This document shows positions 1 to 8,413 of a stretch of DNA of 64,000 nt, piece by piece; position 1 is the first letter of the stretch; every line of letters begins with the position of its first letter. The notes beneath the pieces were generated by a model that was given only the letters and a program-made list of their open reading frames with translations, was not told the DNA's origin and did not search any database. The translations under genes were made by a program, and so were the position numbers. Source of the DNA: Streptomyces alboflavus (GTDB lineage: Bacteria; Actinomycetota; Actinomycetes; Streptomycetales; Streptomycetaceae); contig NZ_JNXT01000030.1 of the NCBI RefSeq assembly GCF_000716675.1, forward strand, positions 1-64,000. Direction: 5' to 3'.

Positions 1-59
1 AACTCGCACCAAGCCGAGCAACAGCCCGGCACCCCCAGCCCCGCAAGGCTCACCCCCGT

Positions 60-232
60 ATCGGCGCTCCGCGCCTCGTCCTCAAACGCCGGACGGGCTC
101 TTTCCCACCCGCCCGCCCCTGCTATTGCTTCGGCAGGGTGGGACGCACTGCCTGCCCGGCGCCTTTCAGCCCACCTCGGCGAAGTCGATTTCAGCCCGTC
201 CGGCGTTTGAGGACGAGGCGCGGAGCGCCGAT
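60..232. repeat. 40-bp perfect inverted repeat
   Basis: Bases 60-99 and 193-232 are exact reverse complements over 40 nt, separated by 93 nt. Each arm contains CGTCCGGCGTTTGAGGACGA, a sequence I recall as a very common dispersed intergenic element of Streptomyces. It may act as a terminator or transcript-end structure for the gene upstream of the window. Confidence 0.7.
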
Positions 233-348
233 CGAGGGCGCCCCCGTCCCACGGCACCGGGACACCCACCCCCGGGGTCCAGGGGCGGAGCCCCGGTTTC
301 GGGAAAGGGGCGGGACTGGGGCGCCCCGCGAAGGACGACCCGCACGCA

Positions 349-364
349 GGTGGACTAGACCTCT
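349..364. promoter_or_regulatory. DasR-type operator (dre) upstream of the nagK-nagA genes
   Basis: GGTGGACTAGACCTCT matches the dre consensus ACTGGTCTAGACCACT at 12 of 16 positions, with the core GG-N-CTAGACC. It lies 28 bp upstream of the ROK kinase start. DasR is the GntR-family repressor of aminosugar genes and is released by glucosamine-6-phosphate. A nearly identical site precedes msiK at 30586. Confidence 0.7.
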
Positions 365-391
365 CGCGGGGTCACACGCGACACTGTCCCC

Positions 392-1396
392 GTGAGACAT
401 GTCATCGCCCTGGACGTGGGCGGCACAGGAATGAAGGCCGCCCTGGTAGGGGCGGACGGCACGCTGCTGCACGAGGCCCGCCGCCCGACCGGCCGCGACC
501 GCGGCCCGGACGCCGTGGTCGAGTCGATAGCCGAGTTCGCGGCCGACCTGAGGGCCCACGGAGTGGCGCACCTGGGCGAACCGGCGGCAGCGGCCGGCGT
601 GGCCGTACCGGGCATCGTGGACGCGGAGAACGGCATCGCCGTGTACGCGGCCAACCTGGGCTGGTCCGACGTACCCCTGCGCGACCTCCTGAGCACCCGC
701 CTGGAAGGCATCCCCGTGGCGCTCGGCCACGACGTCCGCACGGGCGGCCTCGCAGAGGGCCGCCTGGGCGCGGGCAAGGGCGCCGACCGCTTCCTCTTCG
801 TCCCCCTCGGCACCGGCATCGCGGGCGCGATCGGCATCGGCGGCACCATCGAGCCCGGCGCCCACGGCTCCGCGGGCGAGATCGGCCACATCGTCGTACG
901 CCCCGGCGGCCCCCCGTGCGGCTGCGGCCAGCGCGGCTGCCTGGAGCGCCTGGCGTCGGCGTCCGCGGTCAGCAAGGCGTGGGCCGAGGCCAGCGGCGAC
1001 CCGGCCGCGGACGCGGCGGACTGCGCGAAGGCGGTCCGCTCCGGCGACCCCCAGGCCCTCGCCGTCTGGCAGAACGCGGTCGACGCCCTCGCCGACGGCC
1101 TGCTCACGGCCCTCACCCTCCTGGACCCGCACACGCTGATCATCGGTGGCGGCCTCGCGGAGGCCGGGGAAACCTTGTTCACACCGCTGCGCGCGGCGGT
1201 CGCCGCCCGCGTGGTCGAGTTCCAGACACTGCCGGAGATCGTCCCGGCGGCACTCGGCGACGCGGCGGGCTGCCTGGGCGCGGGGCTCCTCGCCTGGGAC
1301 CTGCTCGACGCCACCGGGCAGGCCGCCGCCCCCACCGCACGAGCCACGGCCGACGCCACCACCACCAACCCCGCGACCCCGACTCCCCGGAGGTAA
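392..1396 (+). CDS. nagK: ROK-family sugar kinase, probable N-acetylglucosamine kinase
   Basis: Cytosolic ATP-dependent sugar kinase, 334 aa. The phosphate-binding DVGGTG motif is at residues 8-13, a LGTGIAGA loop near 131, the ROK signature EIGH near 163, and the zinc-binding cluster CGCGQRGCLE near 175. The GTG start begins directly at the family N-terminus (RHVIALDVGG). It lies 7 bp upstream of nagA and behind a DasR-like operator, so GlcNAc is the likely substrate, giving GlcNAc-6-phosphate for NagA. The Ala/Thr-rich C-terminal tail (about 20 residues) is not part of the fold. Glucokinase cannot be excluded from sequence alone, since ROK kinases share these motifs. Confidence 0.85.
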   Translation: MRHVIALDVGGTGMKAALVGADGTLLHEARRPTGRDRGPDAVVESIAEFAADLRAHGVAHLGEPAAAAGVAVPGIVDAENGIAVYAANLGWSDVPLRDLLSTRLEGIPVALGHDVRTGGLAEGRLGAGKGADRFLFVPLGTGIAGAIGIGGTIEPGAHGSAGEIGHIVVRPGGPPCGCGQRGCLERLASASAVSKAWAEASGDPAADAADCAKAVRSGDPQALAVWQNAVDALADGLLTALTLLDPHTLIIGGGLAEAGETLFTPLRAAVAARVVEFQTLPEIVPAALGDAAGCLGAGLLAWDLLDATGQAAAPTARATADATTTNPATPTPRR

Positions 1397-1403
1397 CCAC
1401 CCG

Positions 1404-2570
1404 ATGGCCACTAGCAAGGTTCTCGCCGGTGCCCAAGTGGTACTGCCCACCGGGACCGTCCCGGGCGGCCGCGTGATCGTCACCGAGGACGGCCGCGTCG
1501 CCGGGAGCATGCCCGCGGACCCCGAAGCAGTCGAGACGGTCGACCTGACCGGCCACTGGCTGGTCCCCGGCTTCGTCGACATCCACAACCACGGCGGCGG
1601 CGGCGCGTCCTTCACCAGCGGCACGGCCGAGGACATCCTGCACGGCGTACGGACGCACCGCCTGCACGGCACCACCACCGTCGTGGCCTCGACGGTCACC
1701 GGCGAGATGGACGCCCTCGCGCAGCGCGCGGGCCTGCTCTCCGAGCTGGCCGAGCAGGGCGACATCGCGGGCGTCCACTTCGAGGGCCCGTTCATCTCGC
1801 CGTGCCGCAAGGGCGCCCACAGCGAGGCCCTGCTGCGCCACCCGGACCCGGCGGAGGTCCGCAAGCTCATCGACGCGGCCCGCGGCCAGGCCCGCATGGT
1901 CACCCTCGCCACCGAGCTGCCGGGCGGCATCGACTCCGTACGCCTGCTCGCCGAGCACGGCGTGATCGCGGCGATCGGCCACACCGACGCCACGTACGAG
2001 CAGACGAAGGCCGCCATCGACGCGGGCGCCACCGTCGCCACCCACCTCTACAACGCCATGCCCGCCCTCGGCCACCGCGCCCCGGGCCCCATCGCCGCCC
2101 TCCTGGAGGACGAGCGGATCACCGTCGAGCTGATCAACGACGGCACGCATCTGCACCCGGCCGCCTTCGGTCTCGCCTTCCACCACGCGGGCGCCGACCG
2201 CGTCGCCCTCATCACGGACGCCATGGACGCGGCGGGCTTCGGCGACGGCACCTATCTGCTCGGCCCGCTGGAGGTCGAGGTGAAGGAGGGCGTCGCGCGG
2301 CTCACCGAGGGCGGCTCGATCGCCGGCTCGACGCTGACCATGGACCGCGCGTTCAAGCGGTCGGTGACCGTCGACGGGCTGCCCGTCGAGGACGCCGTCG
2401 CCGCGATCTCCGCGAACCCGGCGAGGCTCCTCGGCATGTACGACCGGGTCGGCTCCCTGGAGCCCGGCAAGGACGCCGACATCGTGGTCCTGGACGCCGA
2501 GTTCACGCTCAAGGGCGTGATGCGCAAGGGCGATTGGGTCATCGAGCCGCTGCGTTCTCCCGGGGGATGA
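1404..2570 (+). CDS. nagA: N-acetylglucosamine-6-phosphate deacetylase
   Basis: Amidohydrolase of 388 aa that removes acetate from GlcNAc-6-phosphate to give glucosamine-6-phosphate, the DasR effector. Visible motifs: the metal-binding DIHNHGGGG near residue 57, HFEGPFIS with the conserved Glu near 124, a GHTDATY histidine near 192, THLYNAM near 212, and the catalytic Asp in ITDAMDA near 270. The C-terminal SLEPGKDADIVVLD is typical of amidohydrolases. The ATG follows GGAGG at 1389-1393. Translation is probably coupled to the kinase gene just upstream, so both answer to the operator at 349. Confidence 0.95.
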   Translation: MATSKVLAGAQVVLPTGTVPGGRVIVTEDGRVAGSMPADPEAVETVDLTGHWLVPGFVDIHNHGGGGASFTSGTAEDILHGVRTHRLHGTTTVVASTVTGEMDALAQRAGLLSELAEQGDIAGVHFEGPFISPCRKGAHSEALLRHPDPAEVRKLIDAARGQARMVTLATELPGGIDSVRLLAEHGVIAAIGHTDATYEQTKAAIDAGATVATHLYNAMPALGHRAPGPIAALLEDERITVELINDGTHLHPAAFGLAFHHAGADRVALITDAMDAAGFGDGTYLLGPLEVEVKEGVARLTEGGSIAGSTLTMDRAFKRSVTVDGLPVEDAVAAISANPARLLGMYDRVGSLEPGKDADIVVLDAEFTLKGVMRKGDWVIEPLRSPGG

Positions 2571-2768
2571 CCCCCGGACCCCCAGCCGAAGAGCAGGTCG
2601 GCCGGATTCACCGGCACCGACAGCGCACAGGGGTCGGTGACCGATATCCGAGGCGGTTGGTCCGAGGTCTGGGCCAACCGCCTTCTTTTTGGCATGATCA
2701 GGACCCGAAAGCCGCACACGCGCAAGCATGCGCAAGCACGCGGAACCGTGGGCCCGGGGGTGAAAGCA

Positions 2769-3704
2769 GTGATCGTCACGGTCACGCTGAACGCCGCCCT
2801 GGACATCACGTACCACGTTCCCTCCCTCACCCCGCACACCTCGCACCGCGTCACCGAAGTGACCGAACGCGCGGGCGGCAAGGGCCTGAACGTCGCCCGC
2901 GTGCTCGCCGCCCTCGGCCACGACGTGACGGTGACCGGCTTCGCGGGCGGCGACACCGGCCGCACCCTGCGCGACCACCTCGCCCGCGTGCCCGGCGTCC
3001 GGGACGGCCTGCGCACCGTCGCGGGCGCCACCCGCCGCACCCTCGCCGTCGTGGACGCCCGCACCGGCGACACCACCCAGCTCAACGAGCCAGGACCGAC
3101 GGTCTCGCCCACCGAGTGGGCCGGATTCCTCTCCTCCTACGAGGAGTTGCTGGCCGGCGACGACGTGAGCGCCGTGGCCCTGTGCGGCAGCCTCCCGCCC
3201 GGCGTGCCGGTGGGCGCGTACGCCCTCCTGATACGCGCCGCGCGCGCCGCCGCCGTACCCGTGCTCCTCGACACCAGCGGCGAGCCCCTGCGCCGCGGCG
3301 TCGCCGCCCGCCCCGACATCGTCAAGCCCAACGCCGACGAACTCGCCGAACTCACCGGCGCCCACGAGCCCGCCCAGGCCACCCGCGACGCCCGCCGCCG
3401 CGGCGCCCACGCCGTCGTCGCCTCCCTCGGCCCCGACGGCCTGCTCGCCCTCACCCCCGAGGGCACCTGGCGCGCCACACCTCCGGGCCAGGTCCGCGGC
3501 AACCCCACCGGCGCGGGCGACTCGGCCGTCGCAGGCCTCCTCTCCGGCCTCGTCCGCCGCCTCCCCTGGCCGGACCGGCTCTCCCGCGCGGTGGCCCTGT
3601 CGGCGGCCACGGTCGCGGCACCCGTGGCGGGCGAGTTCGACGCGGCGGTGTACGAGGACGTGCTGCCGAAGGTCGCGGTGAGTACCAGCCCCTCCGGCGG
3701 CTGA
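2769..3704 (+). CDS. PfkB-family hexose-phosphate kinase (1-phosphofructokinase / tagatose-6-phosphate kinase type)
   Basis: Sugar-phosphate kinase of about 311 aa in the PfkB (ribokinase) family. The N-terminus VTVTLNAALD is the hallmark of the 1-phosphofructokinase/LacC subgroup. AGGKGLNVARVLAALGH (about 36-52) binds the sugar, and NPTGAGDSAVAG near 245 carries the catalytic Asp and anion hole. I chose GTG 2769 because the family sequence begins there and a GGGGG tract lies about 9 nt upstream; GTG 2760 is an in-frame alternative. It follows nagA by about 200 bp, so it may belong to the same aminosugar set or have its own promoter. The substrate cannot be fixed from sequence. Confidence 0.88.
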   Translation: MIVTVTLNAALDITYHVPSLTPHTSHRVTEVTERAGGKGLNVARVLAALGHDVTVTGFAGGDTGRTLRDHLARVPGVRDGLRTVAGATRRTLAVVDARTGDTTQLNEPGPTVSPTEWAGFLSSYEELLAGDDVSAVALCGSLPPGVPVGAYALLIRAARAAAVPVLLDTSGEPLRRGVAARPDIVKPNADELAELTGAHEPAQATRDARRRGAHAVVASLGPDGLLALTPEGTWRATPPGQVRGNPTGAGDSAVAGLLSGLVRRLPWPDRLSRAVALSAATVAAPVAGEFDAAVYEDVLPKVAVSTSPSGG

Positions 3705-3707
3705 GGA

Positions 3708-3732
3708 GCGGGGTCCGGGGGCGGAGCCCCGC
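3708..3732. terminator. Possible bidirectional hairpin between convergent genes
   Basis: GCGGGG (3708-3713) and CCCCGC (3727-3732) can pair across a 13-nt loop in the gap between the PfkB kinase and the convergent CBM gene. There is no T tract, as is usual in Streptomyces, and the stem is short. Confidence 0.35.
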
Positions 3733-3750
3733 GGGGCCCGCCCCCACCGC

Positions 3751-4797
3751 CTACTCCTTGACGTGCCCCGCCTTCAGCCACACCCGGTCCAGGACGGCGT
3801 CACACTTGTCCCCCGCCTGGCAGGACACGGACACCGTGTTGGTGCCCTTGTTGAGCTGGACGAAGGCGAACGTCTTCGTCCACCCCTTGTCCCAGGCGCC
3901 TTCCTTGGCCCCGGTGAAGTTGTCCATGTTGAGCTTCCGCCCGGACGCCGTACCGTTGATCCCCAGCGTGGTCTCGGCGGCCTTGCCGGGCACGGAGTAC
4001 CCCACGAAGACGGTGTAGGGCCCGCTCTTGGGAATCCCGTCGACGGTCCAGGTGACCTGCGCGCCGGGCTTGTCGAGCCCCGCCACGTACACGCCGCCCG
4101 CGGACTGCGCGCCCTCGATGTCGGACGCGGTGGTGGTGCCGCCCTCCAGCTTGAGGGCCTTGGCGTCGGACTTGGGCAGCTCGACGTCGTCCTTGTCGTC
4201 GTCCTTCGACGCGGAGGGGCTCGGCGCGTCGGTCTCGGACTGGCTGACCTTCGACCCCGGCTTCTTCGCGTCGTCCTCGCCGCCGTCGTCACCCCCGCCG
4301 AAGACCATCGCGGCACCGATCCCGACAGCCACGACGGCGACGACGGCGACAGCGCCGATCAGCAGCCCCTTGGTGTTGGGCCCGCGGCCACGGCCACCGC
4401 CACCGGCGGGGACGTGCGGGCCGGGCGCTCCGGGCCCGCCGGCCTGCCGCATGGACGCGGTGACGCCGGGCTGCGCCTCGGGCGCCGCGTAGTGGGCGTT
4501 GGGCTGTCCGTAGGCCTGCTGCGGGGGCTGCCCGGGCTGCTGGCCGTACGCGGGCTGCTGACCGTACGCCGGGGCCTGGCCGTAGGCGGGAGGCTGGCCC
4601 TGGGCCTGCTGCCCGTACTGGCGCTCTCCGACCGCGCGGACGTGGTTGTACGAGGACCGCGGCCCCGGGTAGCCGTACCCGCCGCCCGAGGGCGGTGTCG
4701 CACCGGCCGCCTGGCCGTCTGCGTACAGGTAGCCGAACGGGTCGTCATCGCCCTCTGGCGCGCGCGGCGTGTGCTCGCCGTTATTGCCGGGCGTCAT
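3751..4797 (-). CDS. Membrane-anchored protein with a C-terminal CBM35-like carbohydrate-binding domain
   Basis: 348 aa. Residues 1-130 are a disordered Gly/Pro/Gln-rich cytoplasmic part with AYGQQ-type repeats. One membrane helix follows (about 141-165, GAVAVVAVVAVGIG), then an Asp/Ser/Lys linker, then a beta-sandwich of about 125 aa with features of CBM35/CBM6 domains (GVYVAGL, VTWTVDGIP, YTVFVGYS, LNKGTNTVSVSC, a closing VLDRVWL). A pair of Cys (SCQAGDKC) may form a disulphide. The ATG at 4797 has GGGAG about 11 nt upstream. It probably binds cell-wall or environmental glycan at the outer face. It lies next to aminosugar genes but points the opposite way. Confidence 0.75.
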   Translation of the reverse strand: MTPGNNGEHTPRAPEGDDDPFGYLYADGQAAGATPPSGGGYGYPGPRSSYNHVRAVGERQYGQQAQGQPPAYGQAPAYGQQPAYGQQPGQPPQQAYGQPNAHYAAPEAQPGVTASMRQAGGPGAPGPHVPAGGGGRGRGPNTKGLLIGAVAVVAVVAVGIGAAMVFGGGDDGGEDDAKKPGSKVSQSETDAPSPSASKDDDKDDVELPKSDAKALKLEGGTTTASDIEGAQSAGGVYVAGLDKPGAQVTWTVDGIPKSGPYTVFVGYSVPGKAAETTLGINGTASGRKLNMDNFTGAKEGAWDKGWTKTFAFVQLNKGTNTVSVSCQAGDKCDAVLDRVWLKAGHVKE

Positions 4798-5048
4798 TCG
4801 CAGGTCACTCCCTCGCATCGCGGATGCGGGCGAGCCTACCCGCTCCGGGTGACCGCCCGAGTTGACGTTGACTTCTTCCAGGACATGGGCGGGGACATCG
4901 GCCGGAACACCAGCGGTCGCACCCGCCGGGGCGGCCGCGCCGGAGCACCGCACCCCTTGCCGCGCACGGGAGTTCACGCTCGCGTACGGGAGTTCACACG
5001 CCTACCGCGCGCACGGCGCACAGGCAGCACGCTGTGGTGTGCGCACCC

Positions 5049-6725
5049 TCACCCGGCCCGCCGGTGCTGCTTGGCCCGCGACCTTTTCTCCACATACATC
5101 CGCTGGTCGGCGGAGTGCAGCACTTCGTCCGCCGACATCCCGCAATGTGCCCATCCGATGCCGAAGCTGGCGCCGACGCGCACCGCCCGCCCGTCCACCC
5201 TGATCGGCGGGATGATCGCGTTCCGCAGCCGCACCGCGAGGTCCTGCGCGTCGGCCCGGCCGAGCCCGTCGGCGAGCACCACGAACTCGTCGCCGCCGAG
5301 CCGCGCCACCGTGTCCCCGTCCCTGACTCCGCTGGTCAGACGGCGGGCGACCTCGATGAGGACGGCGTCGCCGGTGTGGTGCCCGAAGCGGTCGTTGATC
5401 GACTTGAAGCCGTCGAGGTCGCAGAAGAGGACGGCGAGGCCCTTGGTGCCGTCGTCGGGGACTGTCTCCTCGGGCGGGGCAACGGTATGGACGTGGTGGT
5501 CATAGCCGTCGCCGTGCGCCCCCGCGTGCGCGCCCCCGGAGGGCCCGTGCCCGTGCCCGATGGCATGCCCCGACGCGTAGAGCCCGCTGTTGTCGTACGC
5601 CGCGTCCAGCGAGTCCACCGTGGACGGCTGGCCCGCGTGCGGCCTGCGACAGAGCCGGGAGCTGAGGCGGGCGCGCAGCTCCGCGGAGTTCGGCAGGCCG
5701 GTCAGGGAGTCGTGCGAGGCGCGGTGCGCGAGCTGCAGCTCACGGCGCTTGCGCTCCTCGATGTCCTCGACGTGCGTGAGCAGGAACCGGGGCCCGTCCG
5801 CGGCGTCCGCGACCACCGAGTTCCGCAGCGACACCCACACGTACGTCCCGTCGCGCCGCGCGAACCGCAGCTCGGCCCGCCCGCCCTCGGCCGACGTGCG
5901 AAGGAGCGTCCCGATGTCCTCGGGGTGCACCAGGTCGGAGAAGGAGTAACGCCGCATCGCGGACGCGGGGCGGCCGAGCAGCCGGCACAGCGCGTCGTTC
6001 GTCCGCAGGATCCGCCCGTGCTGGTCGCCGCCCATCTCGGCGATCGCCATGCCGCTCGGCGCGTACTCGAAGGCCTGCCGGAAGCTCTCCTCGCTGGCGC
6101 GCAGCGCCTGCTGCTCGCGCTCAAGACGGACCAGGGCGCGCTGCATGTTGGCGCGCAGCCGGGCGTTGCTGATGGCGATGGCGGCCTGGAAGGCGTACAT
6201 CTGGAGCGCCTCACGCCCCCATGCGCCCGGGCGCCGCCCGTTGCGCGGCCGGTCCACGGAGATCACGCCGATCAGCTCGCCGCCGGACGACCCGGTCGCG
6301 TACATGGGCGCGAAGAGCCGGTCGGAGGGGTGCCACTCGTCCTCGAAGCGGGGCTCGGGGCCTTCGGTGTACCACTGCGGCACGTCGTCCTCGTCGAGGA
6401 CCCAGCCCTCCGTGTACGGGATGAAGCGCAGCGCCCCCCAGGCCTCTCCCATGGCCAGGCGGCGCTCCCAGGACTCCCGGGAGCCGACCCGGCCGGTGAT
6501 CAGGGCCTCGGCCGCCGGGTTGCCCGCGAACGCGGCGACGACGAGGTCGCCGTCCGGGCGTACGAGGTTGACGCACGCCAGTTCATAGCCAAGGCCGTTG
6601 ACCACGCCGTCGGCGACGGTCTGCAGCGTGTCCGCGAGGCTGCGGGCCGTGTTGAGGTCCGCAACCACCTGATGCAGCTGCCGCAGGGTCGCAAGACGGA
6701 CGTACGGCTCCGACTCGGTCTCCAT
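5049..6725 (-). CDS. cdgB: GAF-PAS-GGDEF diguanylate cyclase (CdgB-like)
   Basis: 558 aa, soluble. Order: coiled N-terminus with a GAF domain (about 20-170), a PAS/PAC domain (about 185-300, ending HVEDIEERKRREL), then a GGDEF domain (LTGLPN near 340, FCDLDGFKSIND near 425, GGDEF near 475). The intact GGDEF motif implies synthesis of cyclic di-GMP from two GTP. An RDGD sequence sits exactly five residues before GGDEF, which fits the product-inhibition I-site (RxxD-N5-GGDEF). A His/Gly-rich stretch of about 30 residues (near 381-412) interrupts the cyclase domain. The gene sits next to the aminosugar genes, as I recall for S. coelicolor cdgB, a BldD-controlled developmental gene. Confidence 0.85.
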   Translation of the reverse strand: METESEPYVRLATLRQLHQVVADLNTARSLADTLQTVADGVVNGLGYELACVNLVRPDGDLVVAAFAGNPAAEALITGRVGSRESWERRLAMGEAWGALRFIPYTEGWVLDEDDVPQWYTEGPEPRFEDEWHPSDRLFAPMYATGSSGGELIGVISVDRPRNGRRPGAWGREALQMYAFQAAIAISNARLRANMQRALVRLEREQQALRASEESFRQAFEYAPSGMAIAEMGGDQHGRILRTNDALCRLLGRPASAMRRYSFSDLVHPEDIGTLLRTSAEGGRAELRFARRDGTYVWVSLRNSVVADAADGPRFLLTHVEDIEERKRRELQLAHRASHDSLTGLPNSAELRARLSSRLCRRPHAGQPSTVDSLDAAYDNSGLYASGHAIGHGHGPSGGAHAGAHGDGYDHHVHTVAPPEETVPDDGTKGLAVLFCDLDGFKSINDRFGHHTGDAVLIEVARRLTSGVRDGDTVARLGGDEFVVLADGLGRADAQDLAVRLRNAIIPPIRVDGRAVRVGASFGIGWAHCGMSADEVLHSADQRMYVEKRSRAKQHRRAG

Positions 6726-7224
6726 GCTCGCTCTCCCCGAGACCTCGACAGCAACTCCAGGATCCGCAGCTTCCTCAGTGTCCGTAACTCTGACTCTCCG
6801 CCGTGCGTTCCTTCGCGCCCCGTCGCGCTGTGGCGCCCGGCGTCTGTGCCTGTACGTGCCTGTTCCGTGCCTGTCCGATTGCCACCGTCACTGAATCACA
6901 GCGAGCTGCCCACCCGGTACACAGGGTCAACAAAATATGGGCCCTGTGACTCAAGTCACAGGTGAGAGGTCCGATTTGAGCCCTGGAGTTGAGCCAAATT
7001 TGAGCTATGCGGAGGGTGATGCACAAGCCTTGGCCAAGGGGCCACGGGACTGCACCATGGCCGCCGGGCCCGCCGGAGTCCGCCCCGGGTCCCGCCCCGG
7101 AGTCCCGCGCACCATACGCCTCCGCGGAGCCTCCCGTCCCGGGAAGTCCTAGGTCTCGCCCTAGGTCCTCCCTCGGCCCGGGGTCCGATGCGGAGCGCCC
7201 GAATGCGCGACTAGCGTCAACGAC
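6726..7224. other. Long divergent intergenic region upstream of cdgB
   Basis: About 500 bp without a gene. It is locally AT-richer (6920-7010), holds the CRP-like palindrome at 6944-6961 and three TTGAGC boxes at 6976, 6989 and 7000 on the plus strand. At 6885-6899 CCGTCACTGAATCAC partly fits a BldD-type box. These would serve cdgB, the flavin reductase gene, or both. Confidence 0.5.
6944..6961. promoter_or_regulatory. CRP-like palindrome
   Basis: CTGTGACT-CA-AGTCACAG has perfect 8-bp arms. The inner 16 bp (6945-6960) match the E. coli CRP consensus TGTGA-N6-TCACA exactly. Streptomyces has a Crp homologue with a similar recognition helix, so this is a good operator candidate for cdgB (start 220 bp away) or for the gene at 7225. 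Confidence 0.6.
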
Positions 7225-7866
7225 GTGGCTGCCGACCTGACCATCAAGACCCAGACCCAGACCCCGACCCAGACTCCGCCCCGGACCCAGACTCCGCCTC
7301 GGACCCAGACTCCGCCTCGGGCCTCGTCCACCCCTCATCCTGTGGGGGTGAGCAACGACGAGTTCCGCGCCGCCATGTCCCGCCTGGCCGCGGGCGTGGT
7401 CCTGGTGACGGCCCAAGAGCCCCCGCTGGACCCGGACGACCCGACGGCCCCGGGCGGCGAGGACGTCGGCATGACGGCGACGGCCTTCCTCTCCGTGTCC
7501 CTGGACCCGCCCCTGGTCATGGTCAGCCTGCGCGAGGGCTCCCGCATGGACGACCTGCTCGCGGAGCAGCCGCTGTGGGCGGTGTCGGTCCTGACCGAGA
7601 GTCAGCGGCACATCGCGGGCCGCTTCGCCATGAAGGGCCGCATCAGCGACCGGCTCCTCTTCGAGGACATCCCCTATGTACGCGGCGACATCACCGGCGC
7701 CCCCCTCGTCGGCGGCGCCCTCGCCACCCTTGAGTGCCGCACGGAACAGACCGTGACGGCGGGAGATCACACCCTGGTCATCGGCCGCGTACTCACGGCG
7801 GAACTGCCGAGCGCGGACGGGGGCCCACTCCTGTACTTCAAGGGCCGCTACCGGCAACTGGGCTAG
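7225..7866 (+). CDS. Flavin reductase family protein (FMN-binding split barrel)
   Basis: 213 aa as drawn from GTG 7225. The conserved domain starts near residue 41 (SNDEFRAAMSRLAAGVVLVTA) and shows the flavin-reductase pattern: GMTATAFLSVSLDPPLVMVSL, a LLAEQPLWAVSVL segment, and GDHTLVIGRV near the end. Such proteins use NAD(P)H to reduce FMN/FAD, often for a partner monooxygenase; none lies next door. Residues 8-32 are a TQTPPRTQTPPR-type repeat encoded by an 18-bp tandem repeat. GTG 7348, in frame just before the domain, is an equally plausible start, in which case the repeat is leader DNA. Confidence 0.8.
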   Translation: MAADLTIKTQTQTPTQTPPRTQTPPRTQTPPRASSTPHPVGVSNDEFRAAMSRLAAGVVLVTAQEPPLDPDDPTAPGGEDVGMTATAFLSVSLDPPLVMVSLREGSRMDDLLAEQPLWAVSVLTESQRHIAGRFAMKGRISDRLLFEDIPYVRGDITGAPLVGGALATLECRTEQTVTAGDHTLVIGRVLTAELPSADGGPLLYFKGRYRQLG

Positions 7867-7978
7867 CCGCCCACACGGCCCCGGCCTGAGCGCGGGCGAA
7901 CCGGACGTGAACGAACCGGATCCAGGCAGCCCGGATCCAGGCGAACCGGATTCAGGCGCCCCGGATCTGGACCTGGGC

Positions 7979-8413
7979 CTATCCCCAGTCTTTCCCCGAC
8001 CGCCCCTGCTTGGTCTCCCCGCGCCGCTTCTTCTCCCGCAGCCGCCGCTCGTTGATCCCGCGCGGGATGCGGGTGGCGCGGCGCGGCTTGGGCGGCGGAG
8101 CGGTGGCCTCCGCGAGCAGGGAGGCGAGGCGCGTGGCCGCCATCTCCCTGTTCCGCCACTGCGACCTGTGCTCACTCGCCCGTACGCTGATGACGCCGCC
8201 CACGAGCCGCGACTCGAGCCGCTCCAGCGCCCGCTGCTTCCACACCTCGGGCAGCGCCTCCGTGCGCGCGAGGTCGAAGCGCAGCTCGACCTGCGAGTCA
8301 CTGGTGTTGACGTGCTGCCCGCCGGGCCCCGAGGACCGCGAGAAACGCCACATCAGCTCGGCCTCGGGCAGCGAGACGGAGCCACGGATGACGTAAGCGC
8401 GGTGACCGGACAT
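7979..8413 (-). CDS. arfB: Peptidyl-tRNA hydrolase ArfB (GGQ domain)
   Basis: 144 aa from ATG 8413. A single class-I release-factor-like domain with the catalytic GPGGQHVN motif near residue 25, followed by a basic C-terminal tail (RRLREKKRRGETKQGR) that in ArfB enters the empty mRNA channel of stalled ribosomes. It hydrolyses peptidyl-tRNA on non-stop complexes without a stop codon. The small size and the absence of a codon-recognition domain separate it from RF1/RF2. ATG 8422 and GTG 8440 are alternative in-frame starts. Monocistronic, with its 3' end facing the flavin reductase gene. Confidence 0.88.
   Translation of the reverse strand: MSGHRAYVIRGSVSLPEAELMWRFSRSSGPGGQHVNTSDSQVELRFDLARTEALPEVWKQRALERLESRLVGGVISVRASEHRSQWRNREMAATRLASLLAEATAPPPKPRRATRIPRGINERRLREKKRRGETKQGRSGKDWG

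Larger units (their letters stand above)
1..391. other. Non-coding leader region with dispersed repeat
   Basis: I find no convincing gene here. It contains a 40-bp perfect inverted repeat (60-99 and 193-232), a GC-rich stretch of the gggGCGGAGCCCC type that recurs near 3720, and the DasR-like operator of the following operon. Confidence 0.6.

Noticed and set aside
191..2041. Long minus-strand ORF opposite the nagK and nagA genes
   Set aside because: It is an antisense shadow of strongly biased GC-rich codons; the opposite strand has clear enzymes with full motifs.
6885..6899. Firm BldD operator at cdgB
   Set aside because: The sequence fits the palindromic consensus only in part (several mismatches), so I kept it as a weak remark and not as a feature.
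5034..6965. Plus-strand open frame of 643 codons over the cdgB gene
   Set aside because: No domain; the minus strand carries GAF, PAS and GGDEF with intact motifs.
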